Assembly: GCA_002298925.1 (NCBI GenBank)
Contig: DBMM01000071.1
Coordinates: 1 to 64,000 of the forward strand
DNA from: Geobacter sp. UBA698
GTDB taxonomy: Bacteria > Desulfobacterota > Desulfuromonadia > Geobacterales > Pseudopelobacteraceae
Reading direction: 5' to 3'
DNA: 64,000 nucleotides
Shown here: in pieces, positions 61,908-64,000 of the stretch
Position numbering within the stretch: the stretch's first letter is position 1
How the letters are laid out: every line of letters begins with the position of its first letter
The notes under the pieces: generated by a model
What the model was told of the DNA's origin: nothing
What the model saw: only the letters and a program-made list of their open reading frames with translations
Database searches by the model: none
Translations under genes and position numbers: made by a program

Positions 61908-62741
61908 TCAATCACCACTAGGCGAGAGTATGCCCTGCTCCCGCCGAACAAACAGCAGGTTCTGAAAGGCAAAAAGCTCGCAATGAAGCGGACGGTATTT
62001 GGTGAGGGGCAAAAGACCGTCGGGCAACAAGCGGTACATATCGTATGCGCCACCCAACCACGTGTAAAAATCCCTGAAGAAAGTCCGGCTAATAACATTC
62101 ATCTCATTGAACTCAATCTGGATCATATCGATCATGCCTCGTTCAAGAGCTTGCTTTGCGCCAAGCAGTACTTGATACTCATGTCCTTCGGTGTCGATCT
62201 TGAGCAAGGTGATCCGTTCGAGTCCCCGTTGCGCAACAAACGTGTCGATCGTGCTGACGCCAACCTCCACGGCAGTCGCCGGAACTTTGTGTATGTCTTC
62301 GATGACCTCACGGTACAGGCTGGCATGCTCCGTTCCGTCGCCGGCAGTTTGCCGGTCATAGAGCTGAAGAGTGCCGACCTCAGCTCCCATTCCGCAATTG
62401 AGGGCCTCGAAACCATAGCGTTCTGCAACCTGTTGAAGGGCCAGAAACGTTGTCGGATGGGGCTCAAAAGCATACAAAACGGCAGCGGCGGAGTTCTGCA
62501 TGATTTTTTCGGCATACGCGCCCCGGTTAGCACCCACGTCCAGGACGAGCGGCCTGACGTGACAGCCCAGGATCTGCTTCAGAAAGAACGACTCACCGCT
62601 GATCTGGTCATTCTCGTAGTTTAGAAGTCCCATCCCGCGAATGCTCAGATCGAAAAGAAACTTATTGAACAGGTAGAAGGCAGGACGTGCAAAAAGCCTC
62701 CGGTATATGGTGGCAATGACTGCAAATATTTTTCCCTTCAT
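61908..62741 (-). CDS. FkbM-family methyltransferase
   Basis: The product has 277 residues. GGGAG lies 4 bases upstream. The FkbM signs are LVLDVGANRGAYAEKIM, LYAFEPHPTTFLALQQV, ITLLKIDTEGHEYQVLLGA and MIQIEFNEMN. FkbM proteins O-methylate sugars or polyketides; here the target is probably a sugar of the surface polymer. Confidence 0.93.
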   Translation of the reverse strand: MKGKIFAVIATIYRRLFARPAFYLFNKFLFDLSIRGMGLLNYENDQISGESFFLKQILGCHVRPLVLDVGANRGAYAEKIMQNSAAAVLYAFEPHPTTFLALQQVAERYGFEALNCGMGAEVGTLQLYDRQTAGDGTEHASLYREVIEDIHKVPATAVEVGVSTIDTFVAQRGLERITLLKIDTEGHEYQVLLGAKQALERGMIDMIQIEFNEMNVISRTFFRDFYTWLGGAYDMYRLLPDGLLPLTKYRPLHCELFAFQNLLFVRREQGILSPSGD

Positions 62742-62768
62742 AAATCTCCCAAGGGTATTCTGGAGCGA

Positions 62769-64000
62769 TCAAAGGCCGCGCAGGTATCGCATGAACAACA
62801 GCGACTTCAGTTGACAGAAGAATATTGGTCTGGTTTTTTTATGAATCACGTTGAGGAAAACTGCGGCCAATGCTTGGGAAACGACCGTGGCAATTGCAGC
62901 GCCCAAGGCACCGTACCGTGGTATCAGCCATACGTTAAGCCCAATATTGACTATTGCTCCAATTACGATACGAACCATTGCCAGCCGAGTCAGATTTTCC
63001 GCCAGATCCCACGGTCCCTGGGCAACCCCGTAAAAGACAAACAGTGACGCCCAGATGTGCACCGCCAACACCGGCCCGGCAGCCTGGTAGTTTATCCCGT
63101 ACAGCTGGATCACCAGCCAGTTCGACGCGAGCGACATAGGCAATGCAATCGGCAGTGATACGGCAGCCATTACACTGAACAGCCGGGTGATACGCCGGTA
63201 GTAGAGCCCTTCATCATTTTCCTTGGACTGGACCATGGCAGGGAAGACTGATGAAACGATAATCATCGGTATCATGTACCAAATTTCCGTCAGCTTTGTG
63301 GCTGACGTATAAATGCCAACAGCACCGTCGCCGGACATCTCGCCGAGCATTACCTGATCGAGCTTCATGTATATGGCAACCGACAGCCCGCTGAGAATCA
63401 GCGGCCAACTGTCACTCAGCAAACGACGACTGCGTTCAAGAGTAATTCGCCAATCACCGAATTGGTGACCGCATTTTCGATAAACAAGCACAAGGCCCGT
63501 TGCTCCCGCAACAATTTCCGCCAATGCAGCCCACGCAAACGCCATGAGAGGAGCATGCCCCAGAATGAGAGCGATCTTCACCATTGCCATCGCCAGGAAT
63601 GCGCTATTCTTGGCAATTACCGTGTAACGTGACAACACTTGTGACTGGAACCAGAAGTCAATGACGTCAAATGCCTGGAAAATTGTGCCGGCAGCGATGA
63701 TTGCCACCAGCATCCAACTCAGAGAGTTGTCATGACGGAGCAGAAAGATTGCGGCAACGCTGATAAGGAGTGTTGCCGCGCCGCCAACGAGCCTAAGGTA
63801 AAACGCAGTTCCCAGGATTTCATCCGCTTGGTTCGGGTTGCGAACCACTTCCCGTATGACTATGCCATCAAGTCCCAGCGTCGCAAAAGCTCCAAAGAGG
63901 GCGACAAAGGCAATCGCATAGCTCAAATGCCCAAATTGCTCAGGCCCTAGATAACGCACCACCCAGATGTTGACCACAAGCCCCACACCCATGCGCAGAA
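62769..64000 (-). CDS. Wzx-type polysaccharide flippase (N-terminus outside window)
   Basis: At least 410 residues are visible. The frame stays open to base 64000 (L-R before the Met at 63992), and GVGLVVNIWVVRYLGPEQFGHLSYA is the usual late first helix, so the true start is upstream. About eleven to twelve membrane segments remain. MOP-family flippases move polyprenol-linked oligosaccharides to the periplasmic face. It heads the visible part of the minus-strand cluster. Confidence 0.9.
   Translation of the reverse strand, partial: LRMGVGLVVNIWVVRYLGPEQFGHLSYAIAFVALFGAFATLGLDGIVIREVVRNPNQADEILGTAFYLRLVGGAATLLISVAAIFLLRHDNSLSWMLVAIIAAGTIFQAFDVIDFWFQSQVLSRYTVIAKNSAFLAMAMVKIALILGHAPLMAFAWAALAEIVAGATGLVLVYRKCGHQFGDWRITLERSRRLLSDSWPLILSGLSVAIYMKLDQVMLGEMSGDGAVGIYTSATKLTEIWYMIPMIIVSSVFPAMVQSKENDEGLYYRRITRLFSVMAAVSLPIALPMSLASNWLVIQLYGINYQAAGPVLAVHIWASLFVFYGVAQGPWDLAENLTRLAMVRIVIGAIVNIGLNVWLIPRYGALGAAIATVVSQALAAVFLNVIHKKTRPIFFCQLKSLLFMRYLRGL

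Overview
The window reads as chromosome of a Geobacter-type bacterium (Desulfuromonadia/Geobacteraceae). Grounds: three very large multiheme c-type cytochromes using the alternating CxxxxCH / CxxCH pattern typical of that group, a three-gene GeoRSP-type radical SAM/SPASM set, a nickel transporter with NikR, and moderately GC-rich coding sequence. Both ends cut through genes. No tRNA, rRNA or CRISPR array was seen.

Layout. (1) 1-12940, + strand: the end of one multiheme cytochrome, a 21-heme cytochrome, a 34-heme cytochrome of about 2,870 residues, then a 20-residue peptide ORF with a strong Shine-Dalgarno and a perfect terminator. (2) 13056-19838, +: an orphan PstS-like binding protein, a B12-binding-type radical SAM protein, two polytopic GT-C glycosyltransferases with TPR tails, and an exported ankyrin protein. 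(3) 20153-24387: a nickel/cobalt ECF transporter (cbiM, cbiQ, cbiO, - strand) interrupted by a hicAB toxin-antitoxin pair and facing a divergent nikR. (4) 24393-28872, +: two polyprenol-phosphate-sugar synthase-like GT2 genes, an exported beta-sandwich protein, a metallo-beta-lactamase gene cut off at its 3' end, and a decayed partial copy of the 18198-19838 glycosyltransferase. (5) 29032-34325, +: HydE/BioB-like radical SAM, EamA exporter, HemW-like radical SAM, and a signal-peptide/beta-sandwich/methyltransferase fusion. (6) 34338-36143, -: a beta-sandwich protein and an FGE-fold protein without the expected cysteines. (7) 36304-48391, +: a tightly packed 13-gene run holding two NosD-like beta-helix proteins, a beta-sandwich lipoprotein, two orphan solute-binding proteins, ResB-like and NicO-like membrane proteins, two TPR proteins, the GeoRSP trio (PqqD-like, radical SAM/SPASM, SPASM-only) and a YedE-type transporter. 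(8) 48494-50960: an exported parvulin, then a CheY/CheX-like pair. (9) 51020-64000, -: a TrmN6-like tRNA methyltransferase and a surface-polysaccharide cluster (YfhO, glycosyltransferases, Gmd, three methyltransferases, Wzx flippase cut by the window end).

How they may work together. The cytochromes would carry electrons through the periplasm and outward. The GT2 plus GT-C/TPR genes resemble a bacterial protein O-glycosylation pathway. The GeoRSP run looks like a peptide- or protein-modification system joined to envelope proteins; its substrate is unknown and no precursor peptide is visible inside the run. The best undescribed candidates are the GeoRSP run, the 20-residue PqqD-leader-like peptide at 12828, and the two-radical-SAM operon ending in an apparently exported methyltransferase.
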